A stretch of 64,000 nt of DNA from Dolomedes plantarius (GCA_907164885.2 OU015496.1:160808267-160872266); one strand, 5' to 3'. Shown: positions 34,254 through 46,160, counted from the first letter of the stretch. The notes: generated from the letters alone by a model not told the origin. Translations and numbers: made by a program.

Positions 34254-34679
34254 GTAAGGTCGTGAACCATTCCAACTTTCTTTCGCATAAAATTGTAGAT
34301 GGTAAAGATTTATCGAATATTTTCTAGCAACTGTTGAACTGTAATTTCTTGATTGTAATCTGCAAATTTTGCGTTAAACGATTTCAAACTTCATGGAGGG
34401 GGTTTTAGACCATTGTAGGTTATCTGCAGCTAACGATTTTTCCAAGACTGAATTTTAAAGTACTGGAAACGAGCTTCTAAAATATTTTTCTTATCTCAAC
34501 ACTGAAGGTAAAAAAAAAATAAATATGTGTCAATGTGATCTGAACAACATCTTAAGTTTTGACCTATTTTTCTTAGTTTCGAGGAAAATTATAGTGTGGA
34601 TTTTGCACTGCTGCAGATTCAGGCAGGAAACTGCTATATTTTTATCGTTATAAAATTTAATTGATATCCATTAAAGATA

Positions 34680-35404
34680 TCTCTCTACATAAAACAGTTC
34701 TGTAATTGACTGACTGACTGACTGACTGACAGATAACGCACAGACCAAACCGCTTGACGTAAAGGGCTGAAATTTTGTATGGCGATTTTTCTTATAGTGT
34801 ATGGGTGCACTCAGAAAGATTTTTGAAAAATTCTTCTTAGATTTTTTAAAATTAGATTTTTAAGCTGTTTTTGTAAACTTTTTTGAAGTTTGCATTTAAA
34901 ACAATAATTTGAGTGTCATAAAATTTATATATCAAGAAAGATCATAAAAATTCCTTTAAAATAAATCTTTTTCGAATCTTTACCTCCATTTTCTGATATT
35001 TGGTGAATTTTTAAAGATTAATTTTTAGAATTTAATTTATTAAATGCTGATTATGTGGTTTATTTTCTTTTTGTGATACTTTAAACTAATTTTCCGTCGC
35101 GTGCATAACAACGAAATAGAAAAAAAAAATTTTCTGAATAATGCGGCAGACGATTTGACATTATCCAAAAATATATTAAAATACAGAAAAATAAATGTTC
35201 CTCATACTGTACTATATTAACTGCACTATATTCTTTAGTATGTTCTATTAGATTTAATTTTAATATATTTTTTTACATTATTTAGTCTATAAAAATAATC
35301 TGTTACGATTTTTTTATAAATATATTTTTTGGTATTAATTACATACATTGACCATTGTATTTAATTTGAATGTACTACGTAGCGAAGCATCGGTATTCAG
35401 CTAG
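34680..35404 (+). mobile_element. Non-autonomous Helitron, copy 2
   Basis: It starts TCTCTCTACATAAAACAG and ends TATTCAGCTAG, inserted between A and T without duplication. It shares sequence with the copy at 13936-14770 throughout (GCACAGACCAAACCGCTTGA, AAGGGCTGAAATTTTG), but lacks that copy's (TA)n expansion. The 3' hairpin is degraded (CTACGTAGCGAAGCATCGG). Confidence 0.88.
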
Positions 35405-35793
35405 TCTGATATATTTTTTCCCTTCTTCTTCAATAAATAACTTATGTGATTTCATATGATCCGTCATCCCAGATCTTATATCCAGATGATAAGCTAAGAA
35501 GAATTTTCAGCTCATTATTTCTATTATGGGGGTGAATTACTTAGCGGTTGGAAGTCGCAACCCTATCTTAATCTACTGTCACAGCCTCCTGAAAGGTTTA
35601 TGCAGATTTTCGGCTAAAAGTACGGCAGCATCAAGCACAAGACCACACATATAAAACTTCGTTTCCGCGCTCTCTTACCTTTGGATGTGTTTTGTAGCTG
35701 TGAAGTAACTGACGAGCTTGTTCGTCATTGTGCAAATTTACCTTTTCCTTACGGGGTGGGATAGCATGTATCCCAAGAATACGGGCCCAAGGA

Positions 35794-35853
<60 letters not shown>

Positions 35854-37064
35854 CATTCTTACAAAGGGGTTATGAAATTTCCCGTTCTGAAGAGGGAATC
35901 GGAAAATTAGGTCCCGTAATTTAAAGGTTAAGGCTACCGGAATAAAGTTGTTGTTTGTGAGATTTATTGCTTTTATATTATCAGCTAAGGTGTCCTTCTA
36001 CAAATAAGACACCTGCCACACTAAAGTGTTCGACTCGGTGCGTACAGTTCTTTACACTATAATCATTGACTTGCAAATACATATTTTTAGATTAGGTTTT
36101 CAGATATGAAGGTAGGTGATTAAATAAGTACATGTTTTCGTTTTTGGAAAAAGAAAATTTAATTACAGTTAAAAAAAATAAAAAAGGCACTCACACTATA
36201 TTTACTTATTGATTTTCAAAAGTTACACATGTCTTTTACTTATATGATAAATTATTGATGACTGAGTTTCTTAGCAGGTATTATTATTGCGCCAAATGGT
36301 GCATGGAAACAAAATCAGTTACAGGGAATCTCCACTTAACTTCCCACCTTGATTATGTTTATAGAAGAATTTGTATAAAAAAGTCTGTGTGGCTCAGTTC
36401 ACTTAACGTTAAACTTAACTCTTACTAGTAGAAACTAACTGAACCACACTGCAATTATGGGATAAAAGATTCTAAGACAGCTCATAAGGTCGCTGGGTTT
36501 TTCCTATGACTGTATTCTGTATACTAAGAATTCAATGTTAAACAGTTTGAAAACCTTCAATGATGACAACTTGACAATGCTCAAACTTGTTAATGATGAC
36601 AAGCATGTTGAAACAAACTGACTTTATTGAAAGGCGAAAACTCAGCTAATACAAGGCAATGTTTAGATACTCACACGGAAGAATGTCGGCATTTCTAAAC
36701 TTGAAAACTTGAAGAAGCATTCCAACACAAATTGGCATGAAAGGTGCTCTCGCAGTACATCATTACAACCCATAGAACGGCGAGCAAAAAACACGACACT
36801 TTTCCCTACAAAACTGCACGCATCTGATTAGATGGCGGGAAGGAAGATTAGCGATAGCAAAAACTACAGCACTATCGCCATCTACTGACAATTAAACGAG
36901 TTATTTAAACTTCTACACAAAAAAATGCAAAAATAGAAAATCAAAATCCAACAAAGTCATAAAGAATATCACAGAGTGCCTTCCTTTTGTAAAGTTTAAA
37001 GTTACACGTGTTTGGAATTGTGATCTTGTTCATTCATTCCATAAGAAACCTTGAAATTATAATA
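35405..37064. other. Intron with (TA)n at ~35797-35850
   Basis: No gene recognised. A stretch of more even base composition (about 35680-36050 and 36540-36900) may be repeat-derived; no termini or protein similarity seen. Confidence 0.45.
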
Positions 37065-37849
37065 CAGTTGAACCCCGTTATAACGAACTTCAAGGGACCA
37101 AAGGTTTTGTTCGCTATATCCGAACCGTTAAGAAAAATGTTAGAGTGCACAAAATGTATAACTCATTGATTGCTATGTGTATTCATTAATGATGTATTGA
37201 AAAAATGATTAAATCGGTTAAAAATGATCATTAATGATTCACTGTTTTGATGCAGAAATAATGGGTTGTCTTCTAACGTGATGCCGATTTCAAAAACCTT
37301 TTATGAATTTGATTTGTCCAATACATTGAATGACTCCAACACTCTTTCTTCCACAGTTCGTGTAGACAAAAACTTATTAATGACGCGAATCGCTGCTGTA
37401 GCATCTGAGATGATGGAGATTTTGTCATTTATGTGCTACTCTTCATCAGCGCCAGAACCTTCGATTTCAGAATGATTCATTTTAATTTCTTCCACAATGT
37501 TTTCATCAGTCGGATTTTCACATGTACTGAATTCATCATCACATGTTTCGAACAATTGTACGTCACATTCTGAGAATGCTGAAATTTTGTTTTTTTCTAT
37601 CCACATCGCGATAGGTAAATCTTCATTTCTTCTTCTTCAACATTCGTTGTATCTTCAACATGCTTAAAAAGTTTAAAAAAAATTCAGTAGTCGACTGAAT
37701 AAAAAGGTTCGTTATAGCCGATTCTAAAGATTTCGGAGGTTCACTATAAAAGGATAAATTAGCAATTGGAAAACGGTGGGACCAAAATTTTCGTTCATTA
37801 TATCCGGGAGTTCGCTATATACCAGGTTCGCTATAACGGAATTCGACTG
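37065..37849 (-). mobile_element. pogo/Tigger-type element remnant
   Basis: Ends CAGTTGAACCCCGTTATAAC and, read inward, CAGTCGAATTCCGTTATAGC, flanked by TA. Minus-strand interior includes acidic coding sequence (SEIEGSGADEEYINDKISII) and RVINKFLSTRTVEERVLESF, resembling the acidic C-terminal tail of pogo/Tigger transposases. The core is deleted. Confidence 0.78.
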
Positions 37850-38332
37850 TATAGTGCGACAAATTTTTTATTTTGCAATTATGAAATTTCTTTGATTTTT
37901 TTCTCCTCTATCGAGAATATCTTCAAAATATCGAAATTTTGTTTTGAGATGAGATACTCAAGCACAATCGCTAACTGTATGCTATTTTCTGTATGGTATT
38001 ACAAATTTAAATAAATTTTTGAATGGAAACGAAAAATATTAATTCATTTTTAAACTATTGAATGATAAGTTGATGGAAGATTTATTGTTGAATTTGCAAT
38101 TGTGACTCAGGGGTAAAATATAGCTCTTTATCTAAGGGAATTAATTAACCTATTAACCATGGTTTAGGTAAGGCCAAATAGTACCAAATAGTGTATTTAC
38201 AAAAACCTTGAATTTTTGTTTATATCAGAACAAGATTTATTTCTTCATAAGTAGCCTGTTCTTAATCCATCGGTCTTCATTTTAATGAATGTGATTACTA
38301 CTTTATGTTTAATACATGTTTTTATTTTAAAG
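37850..38332. other. Intron, no recognised feature
   Basis: AT-rich intron up to the catalytic-loop exon. Confidence 0.6.
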
Positions 38333-38396
38333 GGAATGGCTTATTTGGAAGAAATACGTATGGTCCACAGAGACTTAGCGCTACGAAACGTCCTAT
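38333..38396 (+). CDS. Egfr-like: Receptor kinase exon 8 (catalytic loop)
   Basis: Acceptor TTTTAAAG, donor gtgagt; 21 codons plus 1 base. GMAYLEEIRMVHRDLALRNV: catalytic Asp358 and Asn363 are kept, but ErbB kinases normally read HRDLAARN. The codon is CTA for Leu361. The next exon is 9.6 kb away. Confidence 0.93.
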
Positions 38397-38449
38397 GTGA
38401 GTACATTCCTAACTGAAAAAAATAAATTAACTAATATATATATATATAT

Positions 38450-39716
38450 ATCAAAATAATGTAAACAACAAGGAATAACTTGAAATACTCTATTAGTATG
38501 AAGTAGGAACGTTTTCGGTTTGCAATAGACCCTGAATTCACCTAGGAACAGATTTGTACAAGACATGAATAGTAGTTAAGGGAGTATTAACCACTCCTCA
38601 TGGAGAAATGTTGAAAGTAAATGTAGAGTTGTTGGATATCGATACTTGACTCTATTCTCTCAAACAAACCACAGTGTTGGGAGAATATTGAAATCGGGGT
38701 GACTGTGGGGGATAGATAACATTTTTGTCTCTGTTTTCATGTTCCTCAAGCCACAATTTGACAGGGCTGGCTGTATGGACAAGAACTTTATCATCCTGGA
38801 AACACCATCTTAACGGGAAACATTGTTTGCATCAATGGATGAACCTGGTTGACAAAAAGTTCGACATAGTCCTTCCCAGTGTATCTCCCTTTAGGGTTAC
38901 ATTAGGACTTGCTGAAAACCATGAGAAAACAGCCCAAACCATTCCAGATCCGTCTCCATGATTGATGGTTTTCACGAGACAATAAGGATCATATACTTGT
39001 TTGGTTGTTTTCCAGTAGTGCGCACGTCCTTTTGTGGGGAACAATGGGAGCGATGATTATTCTGACCACACTACATTATTTCACATATCACATGACCAGG
39101 ATCTGTGCTCGTGGCACCATCGTGGACGAAGTTTTGTATTCACATCTGTTACAAGTGGCTTGGGAATTGTTACTCATCCGTAAATGTTTTGTTTGTGAAG
39201 TGCCCTCCTACCTATAATGGCTGATACGGGAGCCTGTAGATACAGATCGAGCTCTATGGTCAATTAGCTTGCAGTTGTTTTATTTTTCCAAGTCAATCCG
39301 ATTAAATACTCGTCCGTCTCTTTCACTCAGCTCTCCCTTTCATCCATTATTCTGTTTCGCAGACGATGTTTATCCGTGCATTCTGTATCCTGTCATGACA
39401 TTACATGCCATAGTTCTAGAAACATCCCAAACCCAGGTGGTTGCAGCAAGAGATATTCCCATTTGACGCGCTCCAACAATCTGCTCTCTCTGCAAGGTCT
39501 GCAAGGTTTAACATTTTACGTTATCCCCCCCCCCAAAAAAAAAAAAAAAAAAAAAAAATCACGCTGCTTCATTACTTCTACCTGACTGTAGAATAATATA
39601 TAAACTATATTCTATAGAAAATATCGGGGCCCATACTTGTATTTTAAGGAATACGAAGCACTTTCATGAACACCCCTAATATTTATAGGTGTTTCCATTA
39701 TTTTGATAACCACCTA
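38450..39716 (-). pseudogene. Tc1-type element, decayed
   Basis: Right end, read inward, GTGGTTATCAAAATAATGGA and left ATCAAAATAATGTAAACA form the inverted repeats; the left one merges with a (TA)n run. Minus-strand frame at 38832-39044 gives LFPTKGRAHYWKT-type sequence and GDGSGMVWAVFSWFSASP, the block after the first catalytic Asp in Tc1 transposases. A poly-C/poly-A run (39528-39557) interrupts it. It abuts the next Tc1 element, sharing TATA. Confidence 0.75.
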
Positions 39717-39929
39717 TATACACTGGTGTAAGAAATTAAGAAAATTTGCAGACTGTACCAATTTTAATGAAATTTGATATGTACATACATTGATACAATA
39801 CAAAACAAATAACCGTTCAATAATTGTAATACACACGTATGATCGTGCGTAACACTTGTTGGAGACGGAAGGTATGAACCAACGGTTGCAGAATAAATAA
39901 AAAAATGGGTTAATAGACGGTGTTATTTT

Positions 39930-40439
39930 GCAGCAATCGGTTAATTTCAAATTGTAACAGTGTGCGTAACAGGAGTGCTACAGCTTCTCAGCTCTCTCGT
40001 GACTTGTATGCAGCCACAGGAACCCGTGTATCAAGGGTGACTGTTTCCAAAAGACTTCATGAGAGAGGGTTGCTTGCAAGAAGACCTGCTGTTTGCGTCC
40101 CGCTCACTTCTACGAACAGGAGAATCCATTTATCATGGTGCTGAGAGCATAGAGATTGGAGTATGGATCAATGTGAAACCGTTCTCTTCCCTGATGAGTC
40201 CTGGTTCAGCTTAAACACTGATTCTCGCCGTACGTTCATATGGAGAGAACCAGGGACCCGCTACCTATCCTCCAATGTCCGCGAAATCGACCATTATGGC
40301 GGAGGAGGTTTAATGGTCTGGGCAGGCATCATGTTGGATGGCCGCACACCTCTCCATGTCTTTGAAAGAGGCCCTGTGACTGGTGTGAGGTATAGGGATG
40401 AGGTCTTGGAGTGACAAGTACCCTATGTTCGCCTTTCCA
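39930..40439 (+). pseudogene. Tc1-type transposase, N-terminal part
   Basis: ATASQLSRDLYAATGTRVSR and VTVSKRLHERGLLARRPAVC form the second DNA-binding domain; VLFPDESWFSLNTDSRRTFI has the first catalytic Asp and GGGGLMVWAGIMLDGRTPLH follows. Two lesions: a TGA after RRIHLSWC and a disruption after RYRDEVLE where a TGA replaces the normal continuation. It is then cut by the LINE after RGAV. The gene was probably already dead when the LINE landed, but order is not proven. Confidence 0.88.
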
Positions 40440-40493
40440 GGGGTGCAGTTTTTTTTTTTTTTTTTTTTTAAATTAAAAAATACACATAAAATT

Positions 40494-40520
40494 CCCGTGT
40501 ACCACAAAGTATCACACGGG
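40494..40520 (-). other. 3' terminal hairpin of the LINE
   Basis: CCCGTGT and ACACGGG pair around a 13-base loop, about 25 bases before the poly-A tail. A stem-loop there could be the RT recognition site, as known for some LINEs; function is inferred. Confidence 0.6.
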
Positions 40521-40589
40521 ACTTACAGAGGTAAGTATAAAACACTCAGAAAACATAAGAAACAGACAAAATAAAACAAATAAAAGAAA

Positions 40590-43500
40590 CTAAGAAGAAT
40601 TACAAATATTTACAATAAATTTACAAAATAAGCCGAAAGCACACTTCCCAGAAACGAGCAGAGAGAAATTGGGAGGCCAGTTAATATTTAAGTCCTTAAG
40701 AGCCAATTTAAAAATATTTCTCTCCCTGCGGTACTTCGAACACAAAACCAGAACATGTTCAGCATTTTCCTCGCCACCAACGCTGCAATCACAGGGGGTC
40801 GCCGAACACAATTTGAATCTACTCAAATAGCTCTTAAAATTTCCATGTCCTGTGAGGAACTGAGTCAATTTGTAGTTAGCAAAGAAGTGATGGCAAGAGA
40901 GTCTCATTCTAATGGACGGGAAAAATTTCTTGGTTAAACTACCATTATTTGAGTTGACGTATTCTTGGTTCCATGACTCCACCATACTCTCAAACATGAC
41001 CTTCTTAAAAAAAGATTTGGGAATATTGACACTAATGTCAATTTCACGCCTTGTAGCGGACTTGGCAAGGAAGTCGGCTCGCTCGTTACCAAAGATACCA
41101 GTATGCCCACGAACAAAAGCAAAGAAAACAGAGACGTTTTTACTTTCAAGGGTTTTGAGTTGCCTTTGAATTTCGACGATAATGCTATTGGCAGAAGCAA
41201 TACATTTTAAGGTCTCCAAGGATGAAAGTGAATCGGTACAAATGAGATAATCTTTGTCAGCACTATCTCGATTCATGATCCATTTAATGGCAAAGTTTAA
41301 ACATAAAAGTTCAGCTATAAAAACAGTGCATTCATCTCGAATTCTAAATTGAAAATGCTCGAATTCAATGCCATTCTTGAACCCAACAAAAGCGAAACCA
41401 ACCTTGCCATCAATTTTACTGCCATCAGTATAGCAAGTAACAGGGAAATCACCTGCAGTTTTGTTGCAATAATTAATAACATTGATAGCCTTTCTCTCCG
41501 TGGGATGAGGAAGATCAGATGGAGGTAAAACATAATCGTAACCAGAAGTAGAAGAAGTAGAGAAATTTTCTCTAAAGGCGATATTATGAAGAATGGCAGT
41601 GTCGATCGGAGGAAAACCAGATATTGCATAAACAGATTCATAGCTTAAGGTGCGATATCCACATATGACTCGCAAGAGAATACGCCTTTGAATGCGTCGG
41701 AGATATTTACAATTAATCTTCTTCTTGAGCGCCATACCCCAAGCTCTAGAGCCGTACAAAATAAAAGGTTCAATGCCTTGCTTATAAATGAGCGAATGGA
41801 CATCAAACCTGATGCCGTACGTATTACGTGCAATGCGACATAAACCACGTTGCAATTTGTCACACTTCTCTGAAATGTAAGATAGGTGTTTTTTCCAAGA
41901 AAACTTGCAGTCAAGAAGAACTCTAAGATATTTAAATTGCCCTACCACAGCCAAGGGAGTTCCGTCGAGAAACAGCTGGAATGCGTCATAAAGAACATTG
42001 CGTTTTTCAATAAACATGACTTTGGTTTTAGCAGAGTTAAATTCCAATTTAAAATCTTTTGACCATTTGGTAGCAAGGTTCAAGGTTTCTTGAGCACAAA
42101 GGAAAGTCGCAGGAAGATCCCTACCCTGGAAACAAAATAGAAGGTCATCCGCAAAAGCAATAGTATCACAACAGGCAAGTTTATTAAGTTTTATGAGGAG
42201 ATCGTTAATAATCAAATTCCAAAAGGCAGGTCCAGAAACTGAGCCTTGAGGGCAACCCCTCTCAAGCCGATGGATAGTGGAAGCTGAGCCCAGTCTCAAT
42301 TTGGCTACTCTGTCCTTTAAAAAGTCAGCAGCCAGTGAAAAAATATTCAGTGGTAGTTCCGCTTTTTTAAGAAGGTTGAGAATGCAAGGCCACCAAGCAT
42401 TGTCGAAAGCGCCTTTTATATCCAGAAAAACCAAGATTGTGTGCAAATTTTTCTTTTTACCTCTCTGAACAATCTCACTTAAACGTAACAAAGCATCCTC
42501 AGTACTCTTCTGAGGTGTAAAGCCGTACTGGTCACTAGAAAAAAAGTCCCCCCGGTGCAAAAACCAGCAAATTCTGTTAACGAAAAGTTTCTCCAAGCAC
42601 TTACCTAAAGCAGGAAGTAAGCTAATGCATCTTAGATTATCCAAATGAGGTATTTTAGACTCATTTCCCTTGGGGATAAGTATCACTTGTGCACACTTCC
42701 AAACACGTGGAAAAATACCAACATCCAGACAAATATTAAAGAGTTTATGGAGAAAAGAAGGAAACATAAAATGGAACTGTTTAATGATCTCATTTGTGAT
42801 GGAATCAGGACCAGGTGATTTATTTGGCTGTAGCATAGCTATAACTGTATTAACTTCATCACAGGTAAAAGGAGGATCGAGAGAAGAAAGGTAAGCGGTT
42901 TGAGCAGACCTGCGGTACTCTCTGTGTAAGTCGTTGTCATCTTCCTCTGAATCAGAGGGGAAGGATTTTTGAAGCACAGCATTTATTGTCTCTTCTGAAG
43001 AGCTTGTTGTTTCTCCTGACGGTAGATGAATACCCGTTATTTCAACTGTTTTCATGAAATTTCTTTTAACACCGTAAGTATAAATTCTTTTCCACACATT
43101 ATTAACATCAATGGTCGAAAGAAATGTCTTCCAAGAGTTGGATTTAGCATCAATAAGCATTTGATTATATTCTTTTCTATACTGAAGATATTTACACTTA
43201 TACAGCTCCCTAAGAATCGAATTTCTTGAACGTTGAAATCTACGCCTGGTGCATTAAGTCTCTTTCTCATACAACCAATATCAACAGACCACCAAGGAAC
43301 ATTGTGCACGCCATGATTTTTAACAGGCATTGAATATACGCACGCCTTGAAAAGAACCGAGCCAAATTCTTCAACAATAGTATTAAGACAAGAACCATCA
43401 GTACAGCGACTAAGAATGTCAATGAAACGGGCAACATGGGAGGAGCAAACATTCCGAAAACGACACCAATTAGCTTTCTTTGTATTGAATATTATGAAGG

Positions 43501-44209
43501 GAATATCTGAAGCGTCGCAACGGTCAGTGGAAAGGCAAAATTGAAATTCTATCATCATGTGATCAGAAAGGGATTCATTTGCAGAAAGACACCAGCATGA
43601 AGTATCCTCAAGTAAATCAGTACCAACAACTGTAACATCAATGTAACTTGAACCTTGGGTGGCACGAAAAGTAGGTCCACAGTCTTCATTTATAACAAAT
43701 AAGTTGTTGGCAGAAATAAAATCACTTAATTTATATCCACGAGCATCAGAAGAGGGACTAAACCAAAGTTCAGATTTACTATTCGAGTCCATACACCAAA
43801 TCAATCGATTGAGATTTTTGTACGTAAAAACTTGACTAATTTTATGAAGATCTAGGTCGATGTTTCTTGAAGGCTCAAAATAGTAGGAGAAAAGAGTGAA
43901 CGTATTAATTCCAACAGAAACATCCAAAGTGACCATATTATAATCTGTATTTTTAAGGTCAAGAAAAGCTGAAAGGTCACGCGAACGAACGATAATGGCC
44001 GCCTTAACAACGCCGGAATTAGAACCATAGTAAAGTCTATAAGTACTAGGATAACCAGGAAGGGAACCTTTGTAGCAATGAGGTTCCTGAACAAGAGCAC
44101 AGTCAATATCATCAGTTTCCATATTTAAAATAAGCTGCTGTGTCGCAACCTTAGATTTGTGAAGGTTTAACTGCACACACTTAAGAACATGTTTAACAGA
44201 ATTATCCAA
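40590..44209 (-). CDS. LINE ORF2: endonuclease, reverse transcriptase, RNase H (one frameshift)
   Basis: The endonuclease part runs 44209 to ~43250 (CVQLNLHKSKVATQQLIL, ALVQEPHCYKG, WCMDSNSKSELW, YIDVTVVGTDL, SLSDHMMIEF). One missing or extra base near 43249 (after KRLNA) shifts into the RT frame (ELYKCKYLQYRKEYNQML). RT motifs: PNKSPGPDSITNEIIKQF, HTILVFLDIKGAFDNAWW, RGCPQGSVSGPAFWNLII, DTIAFADDLLFCFQG. RNase H: TCYTDGSKIDGKVGFAF, FIAELLCLNFAI, ICTDSLSSLETL, FVRGHTGIFGNERADFLAK. It ends with a zinc-knuckle-like C-x-C...H...C. The frame overlaps the end of ORF1 by a few bases and has no early ATG, suggesting coupled reinitiation. Confidence 0.93.
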
Positions 44210-45239
44210 AATGAGTTCGAGATTGAATGTTCTTCTTCACAAAGATATGACTAGGACAACAATCAGAAAAGGGCTCGTGATAGACATCAACTTTATTACG
44301 AGCATTATTTGTATTATGATTGAAGCGGATACAATTTACACAAACTTTTACATTTCTCTTTAGACAATCTTTCGCTTTGTGTTCTTCAGAGCAGTTGAAA
44401 CAAGCTAATGGTCTAACACATTCAGCAGCACGATGATTGTACCCAAGACAATTAAAACATCTATTGATAACAAGAAAATCATCTACTTCACACACACTCC
44501 AATTAATTTTTAACCCGGCTTGACGAAGAATGCATTTACGAACCACAGGGTGCGTTTCAATAACAACGTGCCTCGTATATTGGAAGTTCTTTAAAGTAAA
44601 ACGAACTCTACAGAGATTCGCGTTCTCATCAGATTCAAGGATTTTAGGATTTTGTTCAAAAATCACATTCATAAGAACTTCATTAGTTATTTCGTTTGGC
44701 ACATTTTTAACAAGGATGGTAGGATTCTTTCTCTTTGGCATGGATACACACAATTCCGGAGATTTTTCCCCAAGTTCGGTTTGAAGTCGATTCCGATCAT
44801 TCTCGGAAAAGCACTTAACCAAAACTTTGTTTCCTCCAATGTTTTTCAAATTGCGTACACCAAGCTTAGCCTCTGTTGGATTTATCTTGAGTTTAATAAT
44901 CTTCTTGACATCATCTGAAGAACAATTTTCCGAATCAACAACAAGACAAAAATCCGAAGACTTTTCTTTAACATTTGTGACACTAGGTGGCGCCACTACA
45001 CTAGCGTAGCTTGGCTTTGAAATAGCGTCCTTCAAACTTTCTCTACAAGCCTCCAAAAAATTAACAGCTTTGATTCTCTCGAAATTCTTATAAATAAACG
45101 ATTTTAACTCACCCAAAGCCTGTCTGGCCTCCTCTCGCACTTGTTTGTTCATATTACAATTTGACTGAAGAGCTGAATCAATTATTTTACATTGTTGTTC
45201 AAGAGCTTCGTAAAACACGTCATCCTCCCTAGCCGCCAT
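44202..45239 (-). CDS. LINE ORF1: zinc-knuckle RNA-binding protein
   Basis: 345 codons from an ATG (MAAREDDVFYEALEQQCKII), intact. A helical N-terminal region is followed by an RRM-like fold (CVSMPKRKNPTILVKNVPNE, VRFTLKNFQYTRHVVIETHP) and three zinc knuckles: CFNCLGYNHRAAEC, CFNCSEEHKAKDC and CVNCIRFNHN. Such proteins bind the element's RNA. ORF2 follows immediately with overlap. Confidence 0.93.
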   Translation of the reverse strand: MAAREDDVFYEALEQQCKIIDSALQSNCNMNKQVREEARQALGELKSFIYKNFERIKAVNFLEACRESLKDAISKPSYASVVAPPSVTNVKEKSSDFCLVVDSENCSSDDVKKIIKLKINPTEAKLGVRNLKNIGGNKVLVKCFSENDRNRLQTELGEKSPELCVSMPKRKNPTILVKNVPNEITNEVLMNVIFEQNPKILESDENANLCRVRFTLKNFQYTRHVVIETHPVVRKCILRQAGLKINWSVCEVDDFLVINRCFNCLGYNHRAAECVRPLACFNCSEEHKAKDCLKRNVKVCVNCIRFNHNTNNARNKVDVYHEPFSDCCPSHIFVKKNIQSRTHFG

Positions 45240-45261
45240 CTTGGCTTCGAGGGGTGCAGTT

Positions 45262-45537
45262 GGCCCTGAGTTTATTTTAATGGACGATAACGCGAGGCCA
45301 CATAGAGCTCTTCTGGTCGACGAATTTCTAGAGCGTGAGGATATTCACCGAATGGATTGGCCAGCCAGATCTACAGACCTTAACCCTATAGAGCATGTCT
45401 TGGACGCTCTGGGGAGGGCAATTGCAACTCACAACCCCCCTCCGAGAACCATCCAGGGAATGAAAACAGCGTCGCTGAACGAGTGGGACCAATTGCCACA
45501 GGAAATGATAAACTGCCTTATCAAACTGCCTTATTAA
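45262..45537 (+). pseudogene. Tc1-type transposase, C-terminal part
   Basis: Picks up exactly after the LINE: GPEFILMDDNARPHRALLVD has the second catalytic Asp, DLNPIEHVLDALGRAIA has the Glu (DD34E spacing), ending QLPQEMINCLIKLPY and a stop. Together with 39930-40439 it covers the whole Tc1 protein. Confidence 0.92.
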
Positions 45538-45838
45538 GTATGAAATCACGCTGCGAGATCTGTATATCTGTAAGAAGGGATCATACCCCCTATTAACCCA
45601 TCTATCAACCCATTTTTTTGTTTATTCTGCAACCGCTGTTTCATACCTTCCGACTCCAACGGGTGTTACGCACGATCAACGGGTGTTACGCACGATGTGA
45701 ATTACAATTATTGAATGGTTATTTATTTTGTATTATATCAATGTATGTACATATCAAATTTCATTAAAATTGGTACAGTAGTTCTAGAGATAATCGACCA
45801 AGTCTGCAAATTATCTTGATTTCTTACACCAGTGTATA

Positions 45839-45878
45839 TACACACGCACGCACGCACACACACACATATATATACACA

Positions 45879-45969
<91 letters not shown>

Positions 45970-45970
45970 T
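45839..45970. repeat. (CA)n/(TA)n microsatellite
   Basis: Directly beyond the Tc1 right end and its TA; dinucleotide runs only. Confidence 0.95.
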
Positions 45971-46114
45971 ATACATATATATTGGACTGCAGCGAAGTTC
46001 AGTAAAAGTCATTAGCTTTGAGACACAGGAAAAATGACAGGCGTATACACAGTAAGACTTACAGGCAGAGTTACAGGCCTACAGTTCATACAGAGCAGCT
46101 GAGCTTAACTAAGA

Positions 46115-46160
46115 CAGGGGTGGGCAAATAGCGGCCCGCGGGCCACATGCAGCCTGGTAT
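46115..46160 (+). mobile_element. Possible hAT terminus
   Basis: CAGGGGTGGGCAAATAGCGG followed by CCCGCGGGCCACATGCAGCC is the GC-rich terminus typical of some hAT elements. The other end was not found; the interval to 46648 is otherwise featureless. Confidence 0.5.

Larger units (their letters stand above)
40451..45250 (-). mobile_element. Near full-length LINE (I/Jockey/R1-like) inserted in the Tc1 element
   Basis: A perfect 11-bp target duplication GGGGTGCAGTT lies at 40440-40450 and 45251-45261. The element ends in a poly-A tail (T run 40449-40469 on +). Only 11 bases precede the ORF1 ATG. It encodes a zinc-knuckle ORF1 and an ORF2 with apurinic endonuclease, RT and RNase H. One frameshift in ORF2 is the only lesion seen. 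ORF2 with RNase H points to the I-like part of the group; the clade call is tentative. Confidence 0.93.
39721..45834 (+). mobile_element. Tc1-type element with long inverted repeats, split by a LINE
   Basis: Terminal inverted repeats approach 200 bp (from CACTGGTGTAAGAAAT inward to the GTGCGTAACAC and GGTTGCAGAATAAA sequences), flanked by TA at 39719-39720 and 45835-45836. The right repeat carries a perfect tandem duplication of a 20-bp unit (CAACGGGTGTTACGCACGAT, 45657-45696) absent from the left one. Without the LINE the element is about 1.3 kb. Its transposase is in two parts. Confidence 0.92.
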
